Origin: JABCYV01 sp963729325
GTDB lineage: Bacteria; Acidobacteriota; Terriglobia; Terriglobales; Acidobacteriaceae
Reading direction: 5' to 3'
Length of the DNA stretch: 64,000 nucleotides
Assembly: GCA_963729325.1 (NCBI GenBank)
Contig: CAVSNS010000039.1
Location: 1-64,000, forward strand
A program made the translations under genes and the position numbers. Shown piece after piece: positions 9,549-18,196 of this stretch (position 1 is its first letter; each line of letters starts with the position of its first letter). The notes under the pieces were generated by a model. It was not told the origin of the DNA. It made no database searches and saw only the letters and a program-made list of their open reading frames with translations.

Positions 9549-11885
9549 ATGAGGAGAGGGCTCAGACGTATGGCGTCCAAAACGCGTTCGGTTCGCTTCT
9601 TGCTTCTGGCTGTTGCTTCCGCGTGGCCCCTTGGCTTTCTCCTAGCGCAAGCGCCTGTGCCACGGCTGGACGATCCCGCAATCGAGCAACGGATCAGCAA
9701 ATTGCTCGGCCAGATGACGCTAGAAGAAAAAATCGGCCAACTCGTGCATTTCGCCGATAGTTCCACTGGACCTGGTTCGCCCCATGCAGACTATCGCGAG
9801 CAGGCTGCCCAAGGCCATGTCGGCTCCTTCGAGAACATCACTGGCGCGGCGGAGACGAATGCGTTGCAGAAGCTTGCCATCGAGAAATCCCGCTTGCACA
9901 TTCCACTCTTGTTCGCATTAGACGTAATTCACGGATACCGCACTATTTTCCCTGTACCGCTAGCGATGGCCTCGACCTGGGATCCCCGGCTGGTCGAACG
10001 AGCCTCGCGTATCGCCGCGAAGGAGGCCACCAGAGAGGGCATCCGCTGGACGTATTCGCCCATGGTTGACATCGCGCGAGATGCTCGCTGGGGACGAATT
10101 GTGGAAGGAGCGGGAGAAGACCCATACCTGGGTTCCGCCATGGCTTCTGCTTATGTCCGCGGATATCAAGGCGCTCGCCTGGACGATCCTCAATCCATGC
10201 TGGCTTGCATGAAGCATTTCGTTGGCTATGGAGCCGCCGAAGCGGGCCGAGACTATAACTCGGTGGACATGTCTGAACGCTTGTTGCGTCAAGTCTATCT
10301 GCCCCCCTTCCATGCTGCCGTGCAAGCCGGCGGCGGGTCGGTCATGAGCGCCTTTAACGCCCTCAACGGCGTGCCCTCTACGTCGAACTGGTTCACCCTG
10401 ACCCATGTCCTCCGCCAGGAGTGGGGTTTTCAGGGAGTGGTGGTCAGCGACTATGGATCGATGAGGGAAACGATCGCCCACGGCATCGCCTTGGACGGCA
10501 AGACAGCGGCGCGCAAAGCCATTCTCGCGGGGCTCGATATGGACCTTGAAAGCAACTTGTTTTCCCAGTACTTGCCGGAATTGGTGCGATCCGGAGCCGT
10601 GCCGGAAGAGGCCGTGGATCGTGCAACTCGCCGCGTGCTCACGATAAAATTTGCCCTGGGATTGTTCGATCACCCGTATGTTGGGGAACCCGCGACCGGG
10701 GGCAAGCCGCAACTCGATTCCGCCGACGTGGAATTTGCCCGCACAGTTGCGGAACGTTCATTCGTCCTTCTAAAGAACGGAGAGCCGGGAGGGAAAGCCG
10801 CGCTCCCGCTGGGCCCGGAGGTCGGCACTATTGCCCTGATCGGCCCTCTTGCCGATAGTGCTGCCGATATGTTGGGTTCCTGGCGCGCGAGGGGCAACGC
10901 GGCGGACGTGGTGACGTTGCGGGCGGCACTGACGTCGCGCATGCAACAGGCGGGCCGACAGGTACTCTACGCCAAAGGCACGGAAATTCTAACCGTGGAG
11001 GACGGTGGCTTTGCCGAAGCGGTTGCTGACGCCAAACAGGCGGATGTAGTCCTCATGGCGCTTGGAGAAGACTCTTTGTGGATGAGTGGCGAGGCAGCTT
11101 CCCGAGCCCATCTCGGTCTGCCGGGAAACCAGCAACAGCTTTTGGAGGCGGTGGCCGCGACGGGGAAACCGATCGTGTTGATCGTTTTCAGCGGCCGGCC
11201 ACTGGCCCTCACTTGGGCCGCGGGTCGCGTCCCGGCGATTTTGCAGGCTTGGTTTCCAGGAGTGCAAGCGGGGCCGGCGCTCGTACGAACACTTTTCGGC
11301 GATGTGAGTCCGAGTGGAAAGCTCACCGTTTCCATGCCCCGCAGCGTGGGCCAGGAGCCACTGTACTACGACGCACTGAATACCGGGCGTCCTGCGGACG
11401 GCGTTGATCTCAGTCGTCCACCCGGCAACAACAGAGAAAAATACCATTCGCGCTATGTGGACGAACAGAATGCAGCGCTCTTTCCGTTTGGTTACGGACT
11501 CAGCTACACCAAGTTTACTTACTCTTCTTTGGAGTTGAGCATAACTCAGATGAGTGCTAGCGGGCTCAACGAGAAGACAGGGCAAGCGCTGCATGTGTCG
11601 ACCACGGTAAAAAATTCTGGATCGCGCGCTGGCGATGAAATTGTAGAACTTTACATTCGCCTTCGGGGAACCAGCGTCGCTCTTCCGATAAGACAACTGG
11701 AAGGATTTCGAAGGATTGCTCTGTCGCCGGGAGAATCAAAGCGGGTCGAATTCGTCGTGGGCCGCGATGAACTTGCCTTCTGGGACATTGATATGCAGAA
11801 CCTGGTTGAGCCGGCAAGAGTCACCGTGTGGATCGGCCCCAGCTCCGCAGAGGGCGAAAGTGCAGATTTCGTCATTGCTAAGTAG
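9549..11885 (+). CDS. bglX: Beta-glucosidase, glycoside hydrolase family 3
   Basis: About 778 residues with the BglX layout: signal peptide (FLLLAVASAWPLGFLLAQ), GH3 N-terminal TIM barrel, GH3 C-terminal domain and fibronectin type III-like domain. The nucleophile region reads GVVVSDYGSM, with the aspartate near residue 301. Other family marks are MTLEEKIGQL, FALDVIHGYRTIFP, MKHFVGYG and FGYGLSYTKF. It releases glucose from the non-reducing ends of beta-glucosides in the periplasm or outside the cell. I chose ATG 9549 because GAGG lies 7 nt upstream; ATG 9570 is also possible. The frame is intact over 2.3 kb. It fits a glucoside-use locus with the TonB receptor and the glucokinase remnant. 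Confidence 0.92.
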   Translation: MRRGLRRMASKTRSVRFLLLAVASAWPLGFLLAQAPVPRLDDPAIEQRISKLLGQMTLEEKIGQLVHFADSSTGPGSPHADYREQAAQGHVGSFENITGAAETNALQKLAIEKSRLHIPLLFALDVIHGYRTIFPVPLAMASTWDPRLVERASRIAAKEATREGIRWTYSPMVDIARDARWGRIVEGAGEDPYLGSAMASAYVRGYQGARLDDPQSMLACMKHFVGYGAAEAGRDYNSVDMSERLLRQVYLPPFHAAVQAGGGSVMSAFNALNGVPSTSNWFTLTHVLRQEWGFQGVVVSDYGSMRETIAHGIALDGKTAARKAILAGLDMDLESNLFSQYLPELVRSGAVPEEAVDRATRRVLTIKFALGLFDHPYVGEPATGGKPQLDSADVEFARTVAERSFVLLKNGEPGGKAALPLGPEVGTIALIGPLADSAADMLGSWRARGNAADVVTLRAALTSRMQQAGRQVLYAKGTEILTVEDGGFAEAVADAKQADVVLMALGEDSLWMSGEAASRAHLGLPGNQQQLLEAVAATGKPIVLIVFSGRPLALTWAAGRVPAILQAWFPGVQAGPALVRTLFGDVSPSGKLTVSMPRSVGQEPLYYDALNTGRPADGVDLSRPPGNNREKYHSRYVDEQNAALFPFGYGLSYTKFTYSSLELSITQMSASGLNEKTGQALHVSTTVKNSGSRAGDEIVELYIRLRGTSVALPIRQLEGFRRIALSPGESKRVEFVVGRDELAFWDIDMQNLVEPARVTVWIGPSSAEGESADFVIAK

Positions 11886-12180
11886 CCAGTCTTTGACAAT
11901 TCATTTAATGTATAGGAAAAACAAAAATCCATTTCAAATGGACCCCTGGGCTCCGCCTGCGCTGGCGGGGTGGTCTCACTGACAGTCGGAATGGCCGTTA
12001 GTCCAACTGACGGGAAAATGCTTGTGTTTGAGGAGAACTGAATTAACTCAAATCCAGGGCTGTCATTGAAAGGGGGTATGGGGGTCAATCTCTAGAAATC
12101 GAAGTCCGGCGTCCGTCTCGCTGTTTCTCGCGTTTTCGCGAAAAAAGTTTTTTCTGGGAATGGTGACTTTCTTCAAGGTT

Positions 12181-12417
12181 TTAGGATCGGAATCGAGTGA
12201 ACACGGCCACACTCGAACCAAGTCGTTTTTCAGAGTTAAGAACGTGTAACAAGAGCCGAAATTGCGCGCGTTTTAGAGCTGTTTCGTCGCAGCGGTGAAA
12301 GACACTCTCGTTATAGGCTTCCCTAGTGCTGAGCAGATGGTAAACAATCCGAGCGAGTTTGTGAGCGGTGGCGGTGATTGCTTTGTAAGACAATGCGCGG
12401 CGCAATGAGTAACGCAT
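12181..12417 (-). pseudogene. IS110-type transposase C-terminal fragment
   Basis: The piece reads YKAITATAHKLARIVYHLLS followed by TREAYNESVF, a block I recognise from the C-terminal end of IS110-like transposases. The N-terminal DEDD domain and the middle are absent and no matching end is seen. It is a scrap left by an earlier element. It is clearly different in sequence from the complete IS110 copy at 16946-18196. Confidence 0.55.
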
Positions 12418-13047
12418 TGTTTCTTAAGAACAGCGAACTCATCATGAAGAGGACGACGCCCGTTTCAACACGGCGCCGAGTCCGCAGAAAAACCGCTACT
12501 CCCAGAAATCAACGCCGTACTGCAACCGAGTATCGTCCACTGTGAGGCCACAGAGTCGTGCGGCGCAGCCCGAACCTGAGAGTGGAGCGTCCTCCGGCGT
12601 GGAATCATGTTTCCGATCTCAGACTATTGTGGCAATGTAGACGGATGCCGAAAGCCTACCGAACTGACGTAGTCGGCCATCAGAGGTTTCAAGGAGAAAT
12701 TGGGAAGTCAAAGAATGCTCTCAGATCAGAGCGCGTGCGATGTCCGGTTGGTGGTTGCGAATGTAGCTATGAAATGTACGGTTCCCAGTCCTCGAGTCGC
12801 GACCGCGACATAACGACTCTCCAAGAACGGCTTAAAGGAGAACATCCAAGTCACACCAGCGAAGTGTTGGCTGTGAATGCATTCCGCAGGGTTCCCCGGT
12901 GAAGAGAGGCTTTGCGGTCGATTGCGTGAAATAGCGATTTTACGAGAGCTACCCCGTTTGTTCAGTTATCGAAGGGCCGCCCAGCGAATACGGCTATTTG
13001 ACAGGCACTCCGGCAGAGGCGGACAATTGCGACCGAATGGAGGGGAA
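12418..13047. other. Non-coding stretch
   Basis: No frame here has a ribosome site and recognisable content; a 114-codon plus-strand frame at 12558-12902 looks like chance. The stretch carries no clear hairpin family and probably represents eroded mobile DNA next to the transposase scrap. Confidence 0.4.
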
Positions 13048-13374
13048 ATGAATACAAGAAAAGGGGCTTTGGCGCTCGTTCTGGCGTTTAGCTGCTGCGG
13101 GTTGGTGCAGGCGGCGGCACAAGATAATCGTGACGAAAGGCGAGATGACCACCAGGAACATCAGCGCGATCAGAACCGGGATCGAGATCACAACGACGAG
13201 AGTAGCTTCTACGGCAACTCGAATTATCAGCGGGGCTGGAAGGATGGCCAATACCACAAGCACAAGAACAAGAAATGGAAGAACGATGCCGATCGCCAAG
13301 CCTATGAAGCTGGGTACGCCCACGGCGATCATGGTGAACGTTGGCAAGATCCGAACCAACGTCGAGACAAATGA
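13048..13374 (+). CDS. Small secreted charged protein
   Basis: A 108-residue protein. The start at 13048 follows a strong GGAGGGGAA site. Residues 1-25 form a signal peptide (ALALVLAFSCCGLVQAAAQ). The mature part is very rich in Asp, Arg, His and Asn (RDQNRDRDHNDE), followed by a repeated aromatic-glycine pattern (YQRGWKDGQYHKHK and YEAGYAHGDHGERW). Such compact periplasmic proteins are common in Acidobacteriota but have no assigned function. Histidine clusters would allow metal binding; this is speculation. Confidence 0.65.
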   Translation: MNTRKGALALVLAFSCCGLVQAAAQDNRDERRDDHQEHQRDQNRDRDHNDESSFYGNSNYQRGWKDGQYHKHKNKKWKNDADRQAYEAGYAHGDHGERWQDPNQRRDK

Positions 13375-13524
13375 CAACAGAAAGTGACCCCGCAAGCCTT
13401 GCTCGCGGAACGCAACGGTGCGCGAGTTTGCTGCCGATTTGTTCCTGCTATCAGCGTTTGCTTAGGGCAATTGCTCTAGCTGGGACTACTATCGACGCAG
13501 TGGATATCAGAGTTAAAACGACTG

Positions 13525-14226
13525 CTATGGCGACTTGTGCTTTGGCGTCTTCGCGTTAAGCGTCGAGATAAGGCCCTCTGCTGCGGGAGGGACATGCGTC
13601 TCGTGAGCAATTACAATATCCTTCGCCGAGATTTTCTCCCCGTAGATTCTTTTGTTTGCATCGTTGTCAGGTCGGATGGTTGAACCCTCGAGCGAAATGC
13701 CTGCAAATAAGCCGCGCGCGCGTGAATAGCTCAATATTTCAGCACGCATCGAGACATCGGTTTCTGCCGATGCGTTACGACCGACTGGTCCTGCTGCTAC
13801 CGACGCATCTGCTCCGAGTTTCACTTTGCTGCTCAAGATTCCATTCGCACCGCGGTCATTCATCACGAGAAGGACGAAGTCAGTCGCTTGCCCGCCGATC
13901 TGAAGGCCTACGCTGCCACCCTCAAGGGCCATCATTGAGGGCGCGCCCCAGGGGCCGTTGAAATTTTCGCCCTTGCGGCACGTCATCGCACCGCGGCCAT
14001 AACTACCACCGACCACAAACGCAGCCTTGAGGACCGATGGAAAAACAACCACGCAGTCGGCTTTATCGAGGGGATCTTGAGGAATGTTGTCTGGAAGATT
14101 CAGAATCTCTGTCAGTACCGTGCCGGCATTCTTCAGACGATCCTCGTCCTTTTCTTTGTCGTCTGCCCAACTGCAGATTGCAAGCAACAATGCGGTCATC
14201 GCGCACGCGAATATCCTCTTCTTCAT
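13525..14226 (-). CDS. SYLF/Ysc84-domain lipid-binding protein
   Basis: A 233-residue protein with a signal peptide (CAMTALLLAICSWA) and a SYLF (Ysc84) domain covering most of the mature part: VVVFPSVLKAAFVVGGSYGR, then GPWGAPSMMALEGGSVGLQI, then TDFVLLVMNDRG, and a late RGLFAGISLEGS. SYLF domains bind phosphoinositides in eukaryotes; bacterial secreted versions are of unknown role. The frame is intact. The gene stands alone between the small secreted protein and repeat copy E. Confidence 0.85.
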   Translation of the reverse strand: MKKRIFACAMTALLLAICSWADDKEKDEDRLKNAGTVLTEILNLPDNIPQDPLDKADCVVVFPSVLKAAFVVGGSYGRGAMTCRKGENFNGPWGAPSMMALEGGSVGLQIGGQATDFVLLVMNDRGANGILSSKVKLGADASVAAGPVGRNASAETDVSMRAEILSYSRARGLFAGISLEGSTIRPDNDANKRIYGEKISAKDIVIAHETHVPPAAEGLISTLNAKTPKHKSP

Positions 14227-14324
14227 GACGGTCTCCTAGAACGGATATAGTTTTAGACGCTTCCCGTAAGTTACGTTGTAGTCAAAGCCGAGTCTGAGCA
14301 ATAGGGATCATTCCGACGAAAGTC

Positions 14325-14504
14325 GGCGTTGCTCCCCAGGCCTTACATGCGCTATGCAACGATCCTCCCATCGTTCTGCGGGCCTTACAGGTCGTCAGCA
14401 TTGCCTACATTGGGCATTGCTACTTCCGCACGGGCGCGATGGCCCGTCGCGTCTCGCAAGCAGGGCTGGGGAGCATTACCGGTGAAATGGCGATTTTTCG
14501 ACAG
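14325..14504. repeat. Palindromic repeat family, copy E (long centre)
   Basis: The conserved left end GGCGTTGC starts at 14325 and the conserved right end TGGCGATTTTTCGACA finishes at 14504. The inner arms CTCCCCAG (14332-14339) and CTGGGGAG (14466-14473) pair across about 125 bp that contains further small hairpins. Compared with copies A-D the ends are similar, but the centre is much longer and unrelated. Confidence 0.55.
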
Positions 14505-14520
14505 TAATCGGCAGTGCCCC

Positions 14521-14552
14521 TTGCACCTTACCCTTGGGGTAAGCTTTACGGT
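14521..14552 (+). promoter_or_regulatory. MerR-type promoter with dyad operator
   Basis: TTGCAC (14521-14526) and TACGGT (14547-14552) are separated by 20 bp instead of the usual 17. The spacer holds the dyad CTTACCC-TTG-GGGTAAG (14527-14543). This over-long spacer with a central dyad is the standard layout of MerR-activated promoters. The regulator's start codon lies 15 bp downstream, so it likely controls its own transcript. Confidence 0.75.
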
Positions 14553-14567
14553 ATTCAGAGGCGAACC

Positions 14568-15061
14568 ATGCGACAGGCACTCAGCATCTCGGCCCTCGAG
14601 AAAAGCGCAGGCATCACAGCGAAAACCCTGCGGTACTGGGAAGGGACGGCTTGCTGCCAAGAGCGAACCGAACTCACACCGGGTACCGCATTTTCGCCCC
14701 CGTGGTCGTCCACTACATTGACTTCATCCTGAAGGCGAAAAGCGTTGGCTTGACGCTGTCAGAAATGAAGCGGGTGGTCAAGCTTGCTCATGATGGCAAG
14801 AATCCCTGCCCGGAAGTCGTGCAGTGGATTGATGACAAGGACAGGGCGCTGGAGCACCAGATTCGCACACTCCAAGCTCTGCAACGAAGGTTGCGGCGGC
14901 TTCGCCGTGGGTGCGCATCGTCATCTGTGATGAACTGTGCCCGGGAAGGTGAACTGTGCTGCCTGATCGAAGATTTGCCAAGTCCAAAATCGGCGAAAGG
15001 AAACGGTGATGAGAAAACTGTACTCGCTTGCGCTAGTGTTGTTGATCGCACTCGGAGCTAA
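14568..15061 (+). CDS. MerR-family metal-responsive regulator (frameshift)
   Basis: The winged helix begins at ATG 14568 (SALEKSAGITAKTLRYWEG). A one-base loss near 14648 shifts the frame, and the protein continues as LLPRANRTHTGYRIF, VVHYIDFILKAKSVGLTLSE and a dimerisation helix (DDKDRALEHQIRTLQAL). Cysteines at the CPEVVQW segment and near the C-terminus (NCAREGELCCLIEDL) resemble the metal-binding positions of heavy-metal MerR proteins. The exact C-terminus is uncertain and may involve a second shift near 14975. It is followed by and overlaps a 37-residue Cys-rich secreted peptide, so a metal-response unit is likely. Which metal cannot be told. Confidence 0.75.
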
Positions 15062-15122
15062 GGCGGCAACAGTCATAGCCGCGACGTGCTGTGGCTGCCC
15101 ACCTTGTCCACTCTGCAGATGA
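15009..15122 (+). CDS. Small secreted cysteine-rich peptide
   Basis: A 37-codon frame starts at ATG 15009, with GAAAGGAAA upstream. Residues 1-25 are a signal-like hydrophobic segment (SLALVLLIALGAKAA), and the mature end reads CCGCPPCPLCR, five cysteines in eleven residues. It is co-directional with the MerR gene and presumably comes from the same MerR-type promoter. A rho-independent-type hairpin follows 8 bp after the stop. The likely role is binding or buffering a soft metal outside the cytoplasm; this is inference from the cysteines and the neighbour. Confidence 0.6.
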   Translation: MRKLYSLALVLLIALGAKAATVIAATCCGCPPCPLCR

Positions 15123-15130
15123 TTCAGCAA

Positions 15131-15156
15131 GGGGGCTGCAACTGATGGCAGCCCCC
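15131..15156 (+). terminator. Hairpin after the Cys-rich peptide gene
   Basis: GGGGGCTGC (15131-15139) pairs perfectly with GCAGCCCCC (15148-15156) around an 8-nt loop. No strong T-run follows (CTAACTTG), so termination may be partial or Rho-assisted. Its place just after the peptide stop supports a transcript end. Confidence 0.6.
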
Positions 15157-15231
15157 CTAACTTGCGCTCTCATTCGCCGGGATAATCAATGCAATCAAGG
15201 CCATTTCACTCAGAACCTCGCTCGGTAGTGG

Positions 15232-15528
15232 CTACTTTGAGGAAAGCGCATGAAGTAAGTATCCCGCAGGAAATAATGTGAGACCGAGAACAGCACCCCC
15301 TAAATCTACGTAGTGACCTGCGCTGTGCTCAAGGCCCCAACGCATATTCGGAAACAAGTGAAGCGCCTCGCAAACATGCGTAAGGACCACTATCACTATG
15401 CATCCCGCTCCGAAGAGTTGCATGAATAAATATAAAGTCTTTCCTCGAAGGAACAGGATTGTCGAACCAAAGAGCAGCAGACTGGCTGGGAACAACGCGC
15501 CTAGCGCCCTAAACAATGCGACATTCAT
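15232..15528 (-). CDS. Small integral membrane protein
   Basis: A 98-residue hydrophobic protein with three likely transmembrane helices: FRALGALFPASLLLFGSTIL, LYLFMQLFGAGCIVIVVL, and GGAVLGLTLFPAGYLLHAL. A conserved-looking loop with His and Glu (THVCEALHLFPNMRWGLEHS) lies between helices 2 and 3. I do not know a function. It lies upstream of repeat copy A, with a degenerate repeat-like stretch (CACTCAGAACC near 15205) on its 3' side. Confidence 0.55.
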   Translation of the reverse strand: MNVALFRALGALFPASLLLFGSTILFLRGKTLYLFMQLFGAGCIVIVVLTHVCEALHLFPNMRWGLEHSAGHYVDLGGAVLGLTLFPAGYLLHALSSK

Positions 15529-15585
15529 AGCGTAGTGCCTTTATGCGTACAGAATAAGCGCATCGCGACTCAGCTGTCGAGAACA

Positions 15586-15635
15586 GGCGTTAGCACTCAG
15601 AACTGGGTTGTTGGCGAAATGGCGATGTTTCGCCA
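15586..15635. repeat. Palindromic repeat family, copy A
   Basis: It starts with GGCGTTAGCACTCAGAAC and ends with ATGGCGATGTTTCGCCA, with the shortest centre of the family. The right end is itself a hairpin (GGCGA and TCGCC). It lies about 30 bp beyond the 3' end of the SRPBCC gene. Confidence 0.6.
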
Positions 15636-15664
15636 GATACACAACCACGACAGTGAGAGGTCGA

Positions 15665-16099
15665 TCAGTGCGGTCTGAATGTCTTGCCCGTTTCAAGCAG
15701 TGTTTTCAAGCGGGAGAGAATGCGCGGCCATCCGTCAGAGCAAAATGCGTAGGCCGGATCCCCTTCATCCCACTGATCGTGGCTGATCGTGAGCTTCGTG
15801 GCTTCAGTCTCTGGCTCAAGTTCGACAGTCACTCGAGATTTCAATGGACTTTGCCCGAGCTGAAAAGTGTACTGAAGCAATTTGGGCGGTTCAGACCGCA
15901 GGATCTCGCCCTTCACCAAGGTAGCGGGCTTGCCATCGGCTCCCGGCCCGATCCACTTCATCGAACCGCCGGGTTTCAGGTCCGCCTCAAAGTCAGCGCC
16001 CGTAAAGATGATGCGGTTCGACTCCGGTGAAAACAGGCCCTCCCAAAGCTTTTCAGGCTTCACCGCAAAATAGAAAACAAATTGTAGAGGGGGGCGCAT
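15665..16099 (-). CDS. SRPBCC/AHSA1-type START-like protein
   Basis: A 144-residue cytoplasmic protein of the activator-of-Hsp90-homologue-1/SRPBCC superfamily: FYFAVKPEKLWEGLFSPES, FEADLKPGGSMKWIG, VTVELEPETEATKLTISHDQ and a C-terminal helix (GWPRILSRLKTLLET). These helix-grip folds bind hydrophobic ligands; no ligand can be named. ATG 16099 is preceded by GAGGAGG, so the longer TTG start at 16111 is rejected. It is closely flanked by repeat copies A (3' side) and B (5' side), like a single-gene module. Confidence 0.8.
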   Translation of the reverse strand: MRPPLQFVFYFAVKPEKLWEGLFSPESNRIIFTGADFEADLKPGGSMKWIGPGADGKPATLVKGEILRSEPPKLLQYTFQLGQSPLKSRVTVELEPETEATKLTISHDQWDEGDPAYAFCSDGWPRILSRLKTLLETGKTFRPH

Positions 16100-16143
16100 A
16101 GTCCTCCTCAATAGGATGCTTCGTTGACGAACGATTGTGAACA

Positions 16144-16205
16144 GGCGTTAGCACTCAAAACCCCAGCCACAGGGTCAATGAGTGATATGGCGATTTTTCG
16201 CCAAC
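16144..16205. repeat. Palindromic repeat family, copy B
   Basis: GGCGTTAGCACTCA pairs with TGAGTGATATGGC around a loop whose ACCC and GGGT also pair. It ends with the hairpin GGCGATTTTTCGCC and AAC. The right end touches the original stop codon (16205-16207) of the neighbouring TPR gene. Confidence 0.65.
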
Positions 16206-16805
16206 TACGAACCTGTGGTGTGCTGAAGGCGCAGTAGGGCCGATTTAGCCTCGTCGGTCCACTTCTCTGTGCGCGGGAGCTTCTGCGCAGCGTTGTATGC
16301 CCTCTATTGCCTGCGGAAACCGACCGAGTTTCTCAAGCACTCGCCCCAACCGAACATGAATTGCAACATCTCCCGGTTTTCCTTCCAGTGCGTCTTCGTA
16401 GCGCATTAATGCCCCGTTATAGTTCTTTTGTCCGAAGTACTGATCGCCAACATCGGCGTTGTGAGCGGCCTCAAGCGCCATCTTCATCGCTGTTCCGCAC
16501 GTCTGAACGGGAACCGTGTCGGAACTCGTTGTGTTGGAATTCGTGTTCTGGTTGTCGGTCGATCCCACTCGCGGCGCGGGTTCTGGAAAAGTTGGCGGTG
16601 TCTTTGAAACATCGATGCACCAGCCCCAGCTGCAGTGGATGGTCGGGGAAGGGTCAGCATTCCGGCGTTTCCTTTTGGATTGCTCCTTCCGCACCTCAGC
16701 AATGATGTCATCAACCGGGCGGTCTGCGGGACACCCAGACGGTAGTGATTGTGCAAACATTGTTGCACTCACGATAACGACCGCCGTTGCCCGTCCTATT
16801 TGCAC
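16205..16805 (-). CDS. Secreted TPR protein (one frameshift)
   Basis: The protein has a signal-like N-terminus (TAVVIVSATMFAQSLPSGC), a linker rich in Ser, Thr and Asn, and two TPR units (GDQYFGQKNYNGALMRYEDA and VAIHVRLGRVLEKLGRFPQA). In the current frame it stops at 16245 with an unlikely tail. A shift near 16297 restores a normal TPR end (AQKLPRTEKWTDEAKSALLR) and moves the stop to 16205, flush with repeat copy B. The function is not known. A proline-rich stretch before the repeats suggests a surface or periplasmic location. Confidence 0.6.
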
Positions 16806-16860
16806 CGACTCATTGTAGCGCCCTGCATACCGCGCAACTGTCGCAATCAGATGAGATGAG

Positions 16861-16947
16861 AAGGTCGATCCCCGATCACGGATGGCGTTAAGCTACCGTT
16901 GATCAACGCACTCAAAGGTGCAATCAGAGAATAAGGAGATCGACCTT
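16861..16947 (+). promoter_or_regulatory. Inverted-repeat leader of the IS110 transposase
   Basis: AAGGTCGATC (16861-16870) and GATCGACCTT (16938-16947) are perfect 10-bp inverted repeats in the leader. The 3' arm covers the TTG start codon and touches the AAGGAG ribosome site. Folding would hide the start, a common way to damp transposase synthesis. It may also mark the left end of the element. Confidence 0.45.
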
Positions 16948-18196
16948 GAAGAAGCATAGCAAGTCTTGCCAGCGGAGTGAAGCAACCTTGAAGCGGACGA
17001 AGTCGCGGGGCCCGGTGCAGCGAGAGGCGAAGGAAGTGATGGCGGAGGTACTGGAGAAGTTGACCGGGAGAGGAGCCCTGGATGTACGGGCGGTGTCTGT
17101 GAGCGGCAAGAAAGATCGCAGGGAGAACACGGTTGGCCCCAATCGGGATCGTCTGACGGTGGGAGTGGATCTGGGAGACCATTGGAGTCAGTACTGCATT
17201 TTGGGCTTGGAGGGAGAAACGCTGGCCGAAGGACAGTTGCGGACGACGCAGGAAGATATTGGGGAGTTTTTCCAGGCATTAACGGCGGCGCGGGTAGTGA
17301 TCGAAGTGGGAACTCACTCGGCCTGGGTGCAGGACGTGATCACAGAGTGGGGGCACGAGGTGTTGGTGGCCAACCCGCGGTTAATGGAGGGGTCGAAGCG
17401 GCGCAAGCGCAAGAGTGATCGCATCGATGCCAACAAGTTGGCACGATTGGGGCGGGTCGATCCGCAGTCGTTGTACCCGATTCGGCATCGCAGTCGGGAA
17501 GTACGCCAGGACCTGGTGGTGCTGCGAGCCCGGGACGCATTGGTGTCGGTGCGGACGGAGTTGATCAACACCGCGCGAGGGCTGGTGAAAAGTATGGGCA
17601 CACGACTGCCGCGGTGTTCGAGTCCGAGCTTTGGACAAAAGGTAAAGGATGCGATTCCGGTCGAGGTACGGGAAGCACTGCTGCCGTTGGTGCAGTTGGT
17701 AGAGACGGTGAATGATTGCATTGCGAGGTATGACGAGAACATTGAAGAGTTGGGCCGGAAGAAGTATGGGCACACGACATTGCTGCGACAAGTAAAGGGT
17801 GTGGGGCCGATCACCTCGCTGGCCTACGTATTGACCCTGGAGAATCCGCAACGATTCGCCAGCAGTCGCGAGGTGGGGCCGTATCTGGGGCTGGTGCCGA
17901 AGCAGGAGGATTCAGGGGACAGTCAACCCCAGTTAGGAATCAGTAAGGCAGGAGATCGAATGTTACGACGGTTGCTGGTAGGGAGTTCGCAATACATGTT
18001 GGGAGCCTTCGGACCGGACACGGACTTAAGGCGGTACGGACTGCGATTGTGCGAGCGCGGAGGAAAGAATGCCAAGAAGCGCGCGGTGGTGGCGGTGGCC
18101 CGAAAGCTGGCCGTTTTGCTCCATCGCCTGTGGGTGACGGGGGACGTCTATGAACCGCTCCGCCAGGCTGGGACAGCACAAACGGCGGCTGCATAA
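16946..18196 (+). CDS. IS110-family transposase (DEDD)
   Basis: A complete 416-residue recombinase. The RuvC-like DEDD domain shows VGVDLGDHW (first Asp near residue 75), VIEVGTHS (Glu) and KSDRIDANKLARLGR (Asp). The C-terminal transposase_20 domain carries the helix-hairpin-helix LLRQVKGVGPITSLAYVLTL and the block GPYLGLVPKQEDSGDSQPQL with the serine-containing KAGDRMLRRLLVGSSQYML. IS110 elements have no long terminal inverted repeats and use a structured bridge RNA from a non-coding flank. The start is TTG with AAGGAG 7 nt upstream. The basic N-terminal extension of about 60 residues is longer than usual. The frame is intact, so it may be recently active. Confidence 0.9.
   Translation: MKKHSKSCQRSEATLKRTKSRGPVQREAKEVMAEVLEKLTGRGALDVRAVSVSGKKDRRENTVGPNRDRLTVGVDLGDHWSQYCILGLEGETLAEGQLRTTQEDIGEFFQALTAARVVIEVGTHSAWVQDVITEWGHEVLVANPRLMEGSKRRKRKSDRIDANKLARLGRVDPQSLYPIRHRSREVRQDLVVLRARDALVSVRTELINTARGLVKSMGTRLPRCSSPSFGQKVKDAIPVEVREALLPLVQLVETVNDCIARYDENIEELGRKKYGHTTLLRQVKGVGPITSLAYVLTLENPQRFASSREVGPYLGLVPKQEDSGDSQPQLGISKAGDRMLRRLLVGSSQYMLGAFGPDTDLRRYGLRLCERGGKNAKKRAVVAVARKLAVLLHRLWVTGDVYEPLRQAGTAQTAAA

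Noticed and set aside
12720..12790. A second group II domain V-like stretch (GTGCGATGTCCGGTT)
   Set aside because: The paired arms and 34-nt length of domain V are absent.
12558..12902. 114-codon plus-strand frame
   Set aside because: No ribosome site, no recognisable domain, and composition like eroded non-coding DNA.
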